Shown: piece after piece, positions 12,440-25,400 of the stretch | Position numbering within the stretch: the stretch's first letter is position 1 | Layout of the letters: every line of letters starts with the position of its first letter | Origin: Pohlia nutans | Lineage: Eukaryota > Streptophyta > Bryopsida > Bryales > Mniaceae | Direction: 5' to 3' | NCBI GenBank assembly: GCA_022496805.1 | Contig: CM040103.1 | Span: 10,806,001-10,870,000 of the forward strand | DNA: 64,000 nt | The notes under the pieces: generated by a model | What the model was told of the DNA's origin: nothing | Database searches by the model: none | What the model saw: only the letters and a program-made list of their open reading frames with translations | Made by a program: the position numbers and the translations under genes

Positions 12440-13408
12440 GAACATTCCACTAATCATCATCCGACACGTGTCCGTTCTCCACGCTCCCAGTACACGTTCC
12501 CTGCGGTCACTACAAAGCCGGCTCATCGTCGTAACAGTCTGAGCGCGCCTTTCGGTGCTCGACGATCACGTCGATGGGTTCACAGATTCCGCCACCGCTG
12601 CAAAAGAGACGAAAAACTTGCATGTAGACAGATATAGATTGAGCCTGATTGTGTGTGTGACTGGTGGCCGGATCCGGCGCGCCGGGGTTGGGTCGGGGAA
12701 TCACCGAAATCAAAAATTGCTTGTTGCAGTGTCGATCGATGACTGCAACCTCTTGTTACTCAAAGAATGTTCCTTGGATCATAGCCGCCTGTGAGGATTA
12801 TTAATTAAAAATTATTACTGTTATGTGAGTTTCGACACAGTACGCGAGTACGTGCATGCGAGAATTGCGCGAATCGGAGCTGGCTGATTTTCTACTCGAT
12901 CACGGCATGTTTTAGAGCGTCAAATTGTGATGTTGAGGTTTGAAAACGAGGACTAGTCCAGGATTCAGGTTTTAGCCCGGGGACTAAATCTACAGTCATC
13001 TTAAGGAGATGAGATTTGTAGAGCATCAAAATTGTCACTGAAGGCGTTTGTGTGGCCATGCGGGGTGTGGGAATTCGACGACCATGTTGAATTTTAGCGG
13101 CCTTGAAAAAGTGCAGGGAGGAGCTTAATTGACTGCAGGGTAGGCAGCTTCTGGTAGAGCTCATGTGTTATGGATTCTTGAAACTCGTCCTTGAAGTGGA
13201 ACAGATTTCTCAGAACCAGGGCACAGTTACCCATGGGCTGTATGATCACACACAGTTTCCGCTTTCGCCACGCCGTGATTCCCCCGCCGCGCGGTCGGAG
13301 ACCAGCAACGAGGACTGAGAAAATCAACAGGAACTTTACTCAACTTGGAATTGATCGATTCTACCACGTACCAAGCTTCATACAGTTCTAGGTACCGATT
13401 ACCTCGCC
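12440..13408 (+). promoter_or_regulatory. presumed promoter / 5' leader of the KUP gene
   Basis: This stretch is visibly richer in G+C and CpG than the surrounding DNA and ends at the inferred start codon (TCGCCATGG context). No TATA box or transcription start can be fixed, and a 5' UTR intron is possible. Short reading frames on both strands here show no recognisable protein. Confidence 0.35.
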
Positions 13409-16400
13409 ATGGACTTGGAGTCTGGAAACACACCTCAGGTAATGAATCCGGGACCCAATTCTTATTTTTTCCCAGGGACTGATCATCGATCTTGCATGAA
13501 TACGGTCTAGCTCTGCCACTGTTGTGCGGATTCTAGTGTTGAACAAAGACTCTTCATCTTCTTGGTCATGGTGTGTTTCAGAGAGACGAAATTTTGATGT
13601 TGTGGAAACTAGCACTTTCCAGTGCTTTCATGTAAACTAGGACTGGTATAGATCTGAGAGGTTTCAGTTCTGCGCCATTAACCCCTGAAGGACCAAGAAG
13701 CCTGAATCGGGCCACATGTTTTTTCAGCGGTTTTGAGTAGGCCCTATACAAAGTTTCTTTTGTTCAAATTTACTTATAATTTTTACACAAGACATGCACC
13801 ATTTTAAACTGATTTCTATGATATAAAAAGTGACCCCATCTGAATTATAGTTTTCACAATAGAATCAATATATTGAATTCGTCATTTTAAATCCATAAAT
13901 CCTCGGTCCTTAAGGGGTTAATTTTGACGAATGATTTTGAGGTTGGGTTGTGCAGACGTCGACCTCGCGAGCTCGACAGACGACGGCGCTTCTCATTCTG
14001 GCATACCAAAGCTTCGGCGTGGTGTATGGAGACCTGAGCATTTCCCCGCTGTACGTGTTTCGCAGCACGTTTTCCGGCGACCTGAACAACCACGTGACAG
14101 AGGACGAGATCTGGGGCGTGCTGTCGCTCATCTTCTGGACGCTCACCCTCATCCCCGTCGTCAAGTACGCCCTCATCGTCCTCAGCGCCGACGACAATGG
14201 CGAAGGTGGGTGTAGTCAACCAATTAACCGTCCACACTAATTAAGTCAACACTTCAGGAAGAATTCACAAAAGTTATCACCCACGAAGCAACGATCTCGA
14301 GCATGTGTAAATTGCCATAACCGACAATATTGTGCAAGCTCACGAAACTCAAGCTTGAGTACAGTCAACCCTCCAGAGCAGAAAATTCTCAGGGTCAACA
14401 AGTCAACAAAATTTAAAGGGAAGAATTTGCAAAGCTATTTCAAACCTGCAAAAGAATCCCTAGTATGAAATGTGTCGTTTTTCACTTACTTAAAAAAAAA
14501 AAAAAACGAAACCTCCTCAAGCACATGGGTTGTGTCAATGCTAGTGAGTGGTTTCGGTCACAAGAAGACAGAAATCTAGGCACAATATTTCGTCACTATT
14601 TCCACAAGTAGGGAATGAAAAACGACAGGTCTGCTACTAGTGAACGTAATAATCTCGACGAAGCTTTATAGGGTAAACACATGAAGCTCATTTTGGTTCC
14701 CCATGTTATTCCCCTGTGAGTGCCACTTTTCCCTGTGATTTGGAGTTTTGACATGTGTATAAAATCACCTGCTTAAGCTTAGTCACCTACTTGTAGAAGG
14801 AAAGTTTTAGCATGTGTCCAGTTCTAAAGCTCAGAGGGGAAAGTGGCAGTCACAGGGGAATCAACACAGGGAAACCATATGAGACCCCTGTGAAAAGCGT
14901 GATTGCCGTGACCGATACAAAATGCTAAAGACCTTGAAATCTTCGCTCAAGAAATTCCAGACTGATCGAAACAAGCTTTGGTGGGATCGATGTATGATTG
15001 ACACGGGATTTGGATTCAAGGATTGGATTGTATTGTATGGGCATATATGCAGGTGGGACGTTTGCGCTGTATTCGTTGCTGTGCCGTCACGCGAAGCTGA
15101 GCTTGATCCTGAACCAGCAGGCTACAGACACGGAGACCGTGTCGACGTATAAGGTGCTGGAGGCGCCGGACACGGCGCGAGGCGAGCGAATGCGCAAGCT
15201 CTTGGAGAAGCACGGGTTTCTGCGCACCGGGCTGCTCCTCCTCGTGTTGCTAGGCACTTCCATGGTCATCGGCGATGGCGTCCTCACCCCTTCCATTTCA
15301 GGTGCATGCCACACTAATTACATACAATTTCTCATCCATTCATGGGGTCATCTACAATTGTATACATGTAGATTTTAGAATGACTTCTATGCATTCAATA
15401 AAAGAGAAAATAAGAAGGAAATCATCCATGTTTAACCCCTAAACGTACTAATCCTTTGAACACAAGTAGATGTGAGCCTCAAAGATAGATATTAGCATGG
15501 CTTAGATGTACATGAGGTGTACATGAGAGGACCATTGCAAGCATAAAATCTACTCAACAAATTTGACATACTTGCAATGGGAGGCCTCTCCAATATTATC
15601 AACAACTCCTCATCACAAGAGAACTATTGTAATTGGTAGAGAATTTAATAGTCTTACAAAGGTGCTTTGGATGAAAGTCATCCAAAATTGTATGAGAAAG
15701 TTGCAAGACTTTGAATCTGTTCGTGATCTAGTTTCTGGACTCTGGACGTTTACAGTAGAGGTTAAATAACTCGGGCCCTATTTTACTCAGTTGATTTCTT
15801 GGTTACTTGATTAAGTTACCGAGAGTCTATCCTCAAGAGGAGGAAGTAGTCCTGCACCACTGGTCTGTTGTCCAATGGACATCTAATTTCAGGTGGATCG
15901 AACATACACTTTACTCAAGCTAGTCTTGAAAGAGCACCGAAATTCTTACTGCTGCTACATTTTTATTTTATTTTATTTATATATTTTTTGAAGTACACGA
16001 GTTGTTTTGCAACCCGCGGCAAAGCTGACGAGTTACTTTTGGCAACCCATCGCCGGAGAATTTCCATCCGGTAGAGTGGTGATTTATGGCTCAAATCGAA
16101 CCTCCAACCCCTTGGGTACCCCGACAACAGTTTAAGGGTACCCCTTTCCATCATCTGGTAGTTTAGGGTCATTCCAGACCTCTACTACTACATTTAAGAA
16201 CACATATGTATGGGCCTACAATCTCTATTTCAATTAGGATTCAATGATCCCGAGATTCCATGGATTGAAGTCATTGGAGGAGGGTTTTAGTCAAAGAGGG
16301 GGCATGTATAACCATCAAATAGGGAGTCAGTAGTTTTGACTCTCTCCTTCATTCATGATCCAATGGCCAGGCTCATGGTTTCTCAATGGTCCCTATTTGC

Positions 16401-19400
16401 AAGACTATTGGCAAATTGTCCAAAAATCGGCATTTTGTCTAGAACCTTAGATCTATACTAATCAACGTCAATCTTGTTGTATTGGCGCAGTTTAGAGTGC
16501 CGAAATTGTGACTTTCAAGTGTGCAGAAGTCTAAAAAACTGAGATTGATATATTTTTAGACGTTTGGAAAAGTGCTGCTTGTTTCTGTGATGCTCCACCG
16601 ATGTAACAAAGTGTACATTCACTAGAAGGAAATGTGTCGTTTTTCACTTAAAATTAATGAAAAAGAAATGAAACGGCGCCAGGCACATGGGTTGTGTTAG
16701 TGCTGATGAGTAGTTTTGGTCACAAGAAGACAGAAACGTAAGTATAATATTCCGTCACTATTCATTTTTCCACGAAATGAGGAATGAAAAACAAGAGGTT
16801 TGCTACTAGTGATTATTCTTAGTTTTTTTGAGCATTGTGCACTTGAATGTTACAATTTTGACCATGCTGGTCTTCCATGATCGGCATCTGACAAATTCAT
16901 CTCGTGTTTGCTTATTGCAGTTTTGTCAGCCATTTCCGGGATTACGGTTGCAGCGCCTCATTTGCACGACAGTGAGTAGCACCTCTTTCTCACTCAGCCA
17001 GTTGCTTGAGAGACCTTTGAGGAGGCCAATTTTCAGGTTTGTTGTGAGTTTGGAGAGTTCCACCATAGCCATAGACTATCAGAATCTGAATCAGAACGCG
17101 AGGTTTGTTAAGAGGCAAGGCGATTCTCGACACAAGATTCAAAAACTTCACATGAGGACTAAATTGCCATATTCGTTCAATTGCGAATTTCCGTCATATT
17201 GTGAAGTCCTCTTTGAAATCTACAACTAGCATAGATTTAGTGAGAAAATCTATATCATTTGTAAAGTCCCAATATGGTAGAAATTCCCAATTAAACGAAT
17301 ATGGCTAGCAGCATTCTGACAACCTCCTACTGCAACCCTAACTTTGATGTGATGTTGATGGTCACTGATGCATGCATGGTAGGGTTGTCATGTGTGACAC
17401 TTTTGTCCAACTTGATGACGTATTGTCGTAATGAACGTTCAACGTTGATTTTCTAATTAAACAAGTGTCAAATATATTAACTCCTAAACGTAACAACCCT
17501 TTGAACATAAGTAGATTTTAGCCTCAAAAGTAAATATTAGCATCGCTCATATGTACGTGAGGTGTACATGAGAAGACCATTGCAAGCATAAAATTTACCC
17601 AACAAATTAGACATACTTGTAGTTGGAGGCCTCTCCAATATTATCAATAGCTCCCCATCACAAGAGATTTATAGTAATTGGTAGAGAATTTAATAGGCTT
17701 TCAAAGTAGACTTGGATGAAAATCATCCAAAGTTGTATGAGAAAGTTACAAGGCTTCAAATATGTTCGTGATCTAGTTTCACGATGGGTCGTTTAGGGGT
17801 TAAACAACCTTCAAGAATATTTTAAAAATATTCCAGATATATTTTAAGAATATGCTTGTTTGAAAGAAAAGGGGATCTACTAGGTGTCATGTTCGGCACT
17901 TTGTCTAATGGACAAATGCATGGTGGGGGCATTATTTGTTGTGGCAGATATTGTGGTGGTGGTGTCGTGCTGCGTTTTGGGGCTCCTCTTTGCTCTGCAG
18001 CACATCGGCACGCGACGCATCTCATTTCTGTTTGCGCCTGTGGTGCTTGCTTGGCTCTTCTGTTTGCTCAGTATTGGTCTGTACAACCTTATCACCTACA
18101 ACCCTTCCATTTTGCGTGCTCTCTCCCCCTACTACGTTTACAAATTCTTCAAAGTCTCCCGCAAAGATGGTTGGATTTCGCTCGGTGGTATTCTCCTCTG
18201 CATCACAGGTGGGTCATATTCTATTCCAGTTTTTTTTTTTTCGTCTATTGACCTTGCTATTGACTATATCATTCTCTATGCAGCTTGGAGAGGTCACTTT
18301 CAAATATTATGTAATTTTGTGCAAAAAAAAAAGAAAGATAGAACCCAAAATAAATCTTTGAAGGTAAATTTTATAAATGAGTTACATTAATAAAGGAGGC
18401 TCAAAACTGATTACAAAAATAAAAATGAAAATATTCTCTAATATTATTAATTATAGTGAGAATTTCTTTTTATCTTTTAGGGTGCTTTTAAATACCCTTT
18501 TTTCAAACGTAATACTCAAAAGATATAAAGAGTGACCTCTGTGAGTTATGCATTGCAATTAGCCAGGATCCCATTTTCCCTTATAAAGATAAATGGCAAG
18601 ATGAATATCATGTACATATAAATCAATAAACACGCATGAGTGTTTGTAGAATCAAAGAGAAACTAGACTTTATAAGTGCAATATTTCTAGCATGTTATGA
18701 TGCCCATTCTTCCAATTCTTGTATAAAGATCCAACGATCTCGAGGAAGGTTAAAAGGATGTAAAAAAACATACATAATGCAATTATGAGAGATGAAGAAG
18801 AACAATACTTTGTCAGTATTTTAGATTCTGTAAGAACTAATGGTGTGAGTATGAATGGGTTGGTAGTGCTTCAATGGCTAAAGAATGTTATGACTAGGCT
18901 TCATTACACCAATATTAACCTTTTGAGGACCAAGGATTCATAGTTTTAAAATGAAAAATTCAACAGATCATATTGTGAAAAATACAATTCAGATAGGATC
19001 AGATTTTATATCACTGAAATCAATGAAGAAAACTACATATGTTGATATAAAAACAATTAAATTTGAATAAAAGGAAGTCTACATAGAACCTACTCAAACT
19101 GCTATTAAAAACATGAGGCCCAATTTGGGCTTCTTGGTCCTTTAGGGTTAAGCCCTGAATATCTTAAGCCTCTTACAAATCTTCTTCATCATGTGTGGAT
19201 TTGTGTTCAGAGATTGCATGAGCATATGATCTCTTATTTGGATGTGAATTGAGCCATGTAGGATCGGAGGCCATGTATGCCGACTTGGGTCATTTTTCTC
19301 GAAGCTCTATAAAGGTCAAGCTAGCAACCATTTTAATGATATTTTGTGTGTACATGCTTGGTTGTTGTTTTGATAGATTGGGGGTGCAAGATCTGGTTTC

Positions 19401-22400
19401 ACATTTTCCTATTTTGAAAACTGTAAAGAATATTAGGGATTATGCAAGTAGCCTCTTGTCATGTCTGACACTAAATTCCAACATATGGCTGTATTTGATG
19501 TCAAATGTGGACTATCTAATTACATGAATGTCAATATGTTAGAAAACTTGAATATCCAAGAATAAGGGAATGGTCTGATATGGGTACCACTTTTATGTGT
19601 CTCACATAGCGTGACTTATATCTAACTCATTTTATGTGTGCTAGAAATTCTGTTTTTAACATCAAGTATATAGTTGCAGGCACGGTGTCTATAACACCCT
19701 CTAATTTTTGTAATTCTTCAATCTTTTTTCTTACCAAAAAGATATTTCTCAAAAAATCACACTATTTTTAGAGGGGGTACCCATCACCCAATACTCTAAA
19801 ATATTTCATGTGTGTTCTAAGAATATATTGGTATGACAGATAGAGAGGTCTATTAGATGTCTTCGATGTCATGTTCATCACTTTTTTTTAGTGGTTGAGT
19901 AAGACAACCTTGTTGATAGTTTACAGTGATCGATGCAGGTTGCTTTCACATGTGCCGTATACCCCAGTCTGTTGCTGGGATATATTGGCCAAGCTGCGTA
20001 TCTGTCGAAGAACCTCAATCATGTTGACCATGCATTCTACCACTCCATTCCAAGTGATTATGCTCAACCAACCACCACATCACTAGTAGGAAATGTGTCG
20101 CTTTTCACTTACAATAAAATGAAAAAGAAATGAAACCGCACCAGGCACATGGGTTGTGTCAATGTTGATGAGTAGTTTTGGTCACAAGAAGACAAAAATA
20201 TGAGTATAATATTCCGGTACTAGTCATTGTTTCTACAAAGTGGGGAATGAAAAATGATAGATCTGCTACTAGTGCATCCGATTGGTCTCCCATTGATTGT
20301 TGAAAGAAAAAACAGGTGTTGCCTTTCATTTGGTTTAAATTTGCTGAAGGTTTAGTGCTAAACAGATGGAGCTGTTTTGCAGAGCCTGTCTTCTGGCCCA
20401 CCTTCATCACTGGTGAGTTACTTTGCCGCTCTTATTTCCTACCGTGCTGCAATATTCTTTATTTTCTTTTGATTTGTGGAGTTCTATTGTTTGAGTAGAG
20501 GACACAAAAACTAAGGCAACCCACCCTATTTGTGCCACAATTCAAAAGTCATTCTATTTATGTCACAGTTCAGAAGTCACCCTATTTATGTCATTATATA
20601 TTAGTAGTGTACATATCAAAATTTTAAATGCAATACATTGTTATGTAGTAACTATAAACAGTCACATGGCACAAATATTCACATGACACAAATGGGGTCA
20701 TTTACCTCATTACAAACTTAATCTCATCTTCTACATTGATCCTTGTTACTTGCATTCTAATTATTAACAAAGGGTATAAGCATGATTTGGGTATTGATCT
20801 TTGAATGGTAATGGGTTGTTTTTGCTGTTAGTCATAGTGGTCTACAATCTCCCACTTTGAAATTACATAAAAAATTCACATACATCAATAAAGATAAATA
20901 AAATTGGTTTCATGAAATTTGGCTTTTGTAGCAAAAGTGATCCTTTAACGTAGGAGCACCAATAACCAACAATGTACCTAATGCCAACAGAATCTAGGTA
21001 CGATAATCATTTAGAATGTAAATCTAGGTAGATCATAGATAGCTTATCATTTGGGTTAAAAAACAATAAAGGCTCTATGATGTGCTTAGATTTGCGTTCT
21101 AAAATGATTGCATGGTTCAGATTCTATTAGCATTAGGTACAATGTTGGTTTTTGGTGCTCCTACCTTATAAAAACTCACTCCAACACGGTTTACCTCATG
21201 GTAGGGTCGTTTTTTTTTGGTATGAATGGCAGCGACGTTGGCATCAGTGGTAGGGAGCCAAGCGGTCATCTCAGCAACGTTCTCCATCATTAAGCAGTGC
21301 CAAGCACTGGGGTGCTTTCCGTGGGTGAAAGTGGTGCACACGTCCAACACCATCCATGGGCAGATCTACATCCCCGAAATCAACTGGATTCTGTTACTCC
21401 TCAGCTTGGCCGTTACGGTTGGATTCCAAAACACCATCGAAATCGGCAACGCTTACGGTACCAATCACCGAAACCCTAAACCTCAAACCCTAATGAAGGT
21501 CGATGCTTGACCAATTCCATCTCGTTCCTTAACCCCTAACTACCCAACCATGCATATTTTGCATGATGTACAGATTTCATCCGTAGTTTCTCATCCGTCA
21601 TGCACTTTTTGTGGTGTGATTTTTTTACTGATTTTTTTATGGGAAGTTAGCTTCATGTATGTGTAATCCGATCGAAAAGGAAACAATTTTTGAAAAAATT
21701 ATGCCTCATTTTGTGTTGCAGTGTTTCACCCAAAATCTTGAAGATTTTGGTCTAAAAGTGTTCTTGAAAAAATAAACTCTTAAAATCAAGCACCCAAAAA
21801 ATCTTCAAAAATCACTACACCTAAAGTACTACATTATAACCCACCACAACAAATTTCATCCACATATTGTCAATATCTTATTTGTAATTGAATTACAAAT
21901 AATTTTTTATTTTATGTTTCAAAATTTATAGAAAAAGATTAGTGACAACAATCATAGATCTAACTATATAGATAGAATCTAAAATTAAAAAAATATAACT
22001 TTTATTCATACATCAAATTCTAAATATTCATATTAATTGCATTTCTTAATGCATCTTTGCAAAACTGCCTAAACTGCACATAGGTGAGGAAGTTTAGGGG
22101 TTAAACCATACATCTATAGTTTCACTCAAGGAGCAAGCTAAACCCCTAATCATTCAAGAAGCCCAAATTGGGTCCTATGTCTTCTTTTTTATTATCATTT
22201 TTGAACAAGTCTTATGTGAACTTCCTTTTGTTCAAATTTATTTAAATTTTGACCATCACATACAATGTTCTTCATTGATCCCTGTGATATAAAATTTGAC
22301 CCCATATGAATTGTATTTTTCACAACATGATCAATTGAATTCGTTGTTTTCGAAACAATGAATCCTGGGTCCTTTAGGGGTTACGTTCCATAAGCTAGGA

Positions 22401-25400
22401 TTTCATTCACAACCAGAAAATTTGCAAAAATCACTAGTAGGAAACGTGTCGTTTTTCACTTTAAACGAAAAAGGAATGAGATCACGCCAAGCACATGGAT
22501 TATGTTAGTGTTGATGAGTGGTTTTGAAAAACAAAAATATAAGCATAATATTCAGCCACTGTTCACTGTTTCCACAAAATGGGGAATGAAAAACAACAAG
22601 TCTGCTACTAGCGAACGAATTCTCGCGAAGTACTTACGCATGCAGGAACTTAATTACGAGTGGGTGATGGGATGTGGCAGGGATTGCGGTGATAGTGGTG
22701 ATGCTGGTGACGACATTTTTGACAGCGTTTGTGATGAGGGTAGTGTGGCAAATAAGCCTGTTCCTGGCAGGCATATTTTTCGTGGTGTTCTTCTCCATCG
22801 AGGCATTCTACTTATCGTCAGCCCTGTTCAAGGTGCCACAGGGAGGGTGGGTGCCTCTCGTACTCGCTGGCATCGTCATGTGCATCATGTACGTCTGGCA
22901 CTACGGCACTACCAAGAAGTACCAATTCGACCTCCAAAACAAGGTGTCCATGAAATGGTTGCTCACGCTCGGCCCTGACTTGGGCATCGTGCGCGTGCCG
23001 GGCATTGGCTTGATCTACAGCGAGCTCGTGACGGGTGTCCCGGCCATGTTCTCCCACTTCGTCACCAACTTGCCTGCTTTTCATCACGTTCTCATTTTCG
23101 TTTGTATGAAATCCGTCCCTGTCCCGTTTGTTCCTCCCCATGAACGCTACCTCGTTGGACGTGTTGGCCCTAAAGATTTCCGCATGTATAGGTATGTATA
23201 CCAACAACACATCCTAATGTATATGGGTACCCCCTCCAAAAATAGTGTGATTTTCGAGACATATCATTTTGGTAAGAAAAAAGCACATATCATTTTAGAG
23301 GGTGTTAGAGACACCATGGCTGCAATTATATACATGGTGTTAAAGACGGAGTTTTTAGCACACTTAAAATGAGTTAACATAAGTTATACCATGTGAGACA
23401 CATAAAAGTGATACCCATATTAAAGGCCATTCCATATATTCTAATGTATATTCTGATACTTTCTAATATCACATCCTAAAATGTGTTCTGAGGTCACTGA
23501 TAGAAAAGGTGGCATTGCCCAGGGAGTTGCCGAGGCATGTGGTGCCTAATTCCACGCATGCAGAGTAGTTTTGCCTAAAGAGCGCCACCTTTTCTACTAG
23601 CGGGTGTCTACTTTTTACATGAACATAATCATGTGATTGAAGTTTTGAAGTCTTGAGTTTGTGACATAAACACAAGGTTCTTTGGCCCTTCTAATTGCTA
23701 ACCACAAAACTTTGTCCACTATTCCCAAATCATTGTAGCAGATTCGGAATCATGGGCAAATCCATATCATCTTTAACTAAAGATTGGGTAACTGTGAGAC
23801 ATTGTATTTAATGTCAAAGCTTTTACAGTGCTACTATTGAAAAGGGTGGATTGCACTCACTGCTAAAGAACCTTATGAAAGAATTCTAAGTGTAGTGAGC
23901 CTCTCTAGAGACTATTTAGGTTGTAGAGGTAGCATGTGTTTTCTCATAATTAGCAAGACTTTCACGTTACCAGATCGTTCATTATATATTAATAGCCTAA
24001 TGTTTAGCTCACTAGATCTTTGCCATTTCACTAGTAGAAATCCACGTTAGAGATGTCACGTTATGGATAAACAACATAACACAATTTTCTCGTTTTCTTA
24101 TTTTATTCATAACACATTCAATGTGACATTTTTATGTTATACCTAACAAGGTAGAAATGTAGATTTTTCTTACTAATTAACAATGAATTGTTGTAGATGT
24201 GTGATAAGGTACGGATACAAAGACACAACGGGGAACGACGACAACGATTTTGAGAATCAACTCATTCAGAACCTGGCGGAGTTCATCCAGACGGAGGCTT
24301 CCGCGCCATGGATCCCGTCCAGCAGCGAAATGTCGCTGGATGGTCGCATGACGGTCATGGGCACCCTGCCACCGCTGGCTGGGGGCAGTTTCCATGCTTC
24401 CAACACTTCCCTGTCCGGAAACTCCATTTCGGAGCCTCCTAGTGAAAGAGCTACCGACCCCACCACCACCCATAATCCAACATTCAATGACGATAGCTTT
24501 GAGGTACGTATGCAAGCCCTCTTATTTGTCTCTAATTAACCCCCCCACTAGTAGGAAATGTGTCGATTTTCACTTGCTATAAATGAAAAAGGAATGAAAT
24601 CGCGTTAGGCACATGGGCTGTGTCAATGTTGGTGAGTGGTTTTGGTCACAAGAAGACATTTAAATATAAGCATAATATTCAGCCACTGTTCACTGTTCCC
24701 ATGAAATGTGGAATGAAAAACAACAGGTTTTCTACTAGTGCTGTTAAGGATTAAGCATTCATGGTTTTAAAATGGCAAATTCAATTGATCATATTGTGAA
24801 AAATAAAATTGAAAATTCCACCAAATTTTACATCACTGGAATTAGTGAAGAACATTGCATATGTTGGTCAAACAACAAATAAATTTGAATAAAAGGAAGT
24901 GCACGTAGGACCTACTCAAAACTGATAAAAATTTCACGAGGTCTAATTTGGGCTTCTTGGTCCTTTATGGGTTAATACTGTACCTGGCCGTTAGGATCAG
25001 CATATCATGCCAATTAATCACTTTTTTGAGAAAATTCATGTGAATGTCAAATTTTGTGATTATTTTTTAAGATTATCGTTTTCACCATGCAAAATAATTG
25101 TTTTGAAAAGTAATCCTCTTAAAATTCAAAAATATATTTTAATACAATCACGAATAAGATATAGACAATTTGTGAAAGAAATTTTTATGATGGGTTGATA
25201 TGTAATACTCAAAATTGGGCACTACTTGCTGGGCATTTTCCTCGGTATTTTCCTCGACAGTGCCACCTTTTCTAATAGTGTTTAGACCATGAATTTCTTA
25301 AAATTTCAGTGATGATTCTACTTTCCATGGGCTATTGGTGATCCGATGGGTTGTTGGTGGTATATTTTGCAGTCCACGGGGACGGTCGCAGTGCGCAAGA

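Noticed and set aside
13887..14237. Minus-strand frames overlapping KUP exon 2 and other exons
   Set aside because: They are antisense shadows of a well-supported coding exon in GC-rich sequence.
14459..24740. Helitron origin for the repeated KUP intron elements
   Set aside because: They have clear inverted ends and 3-bp target duplications, whereas Helitrons lack both. CACTA fits better.
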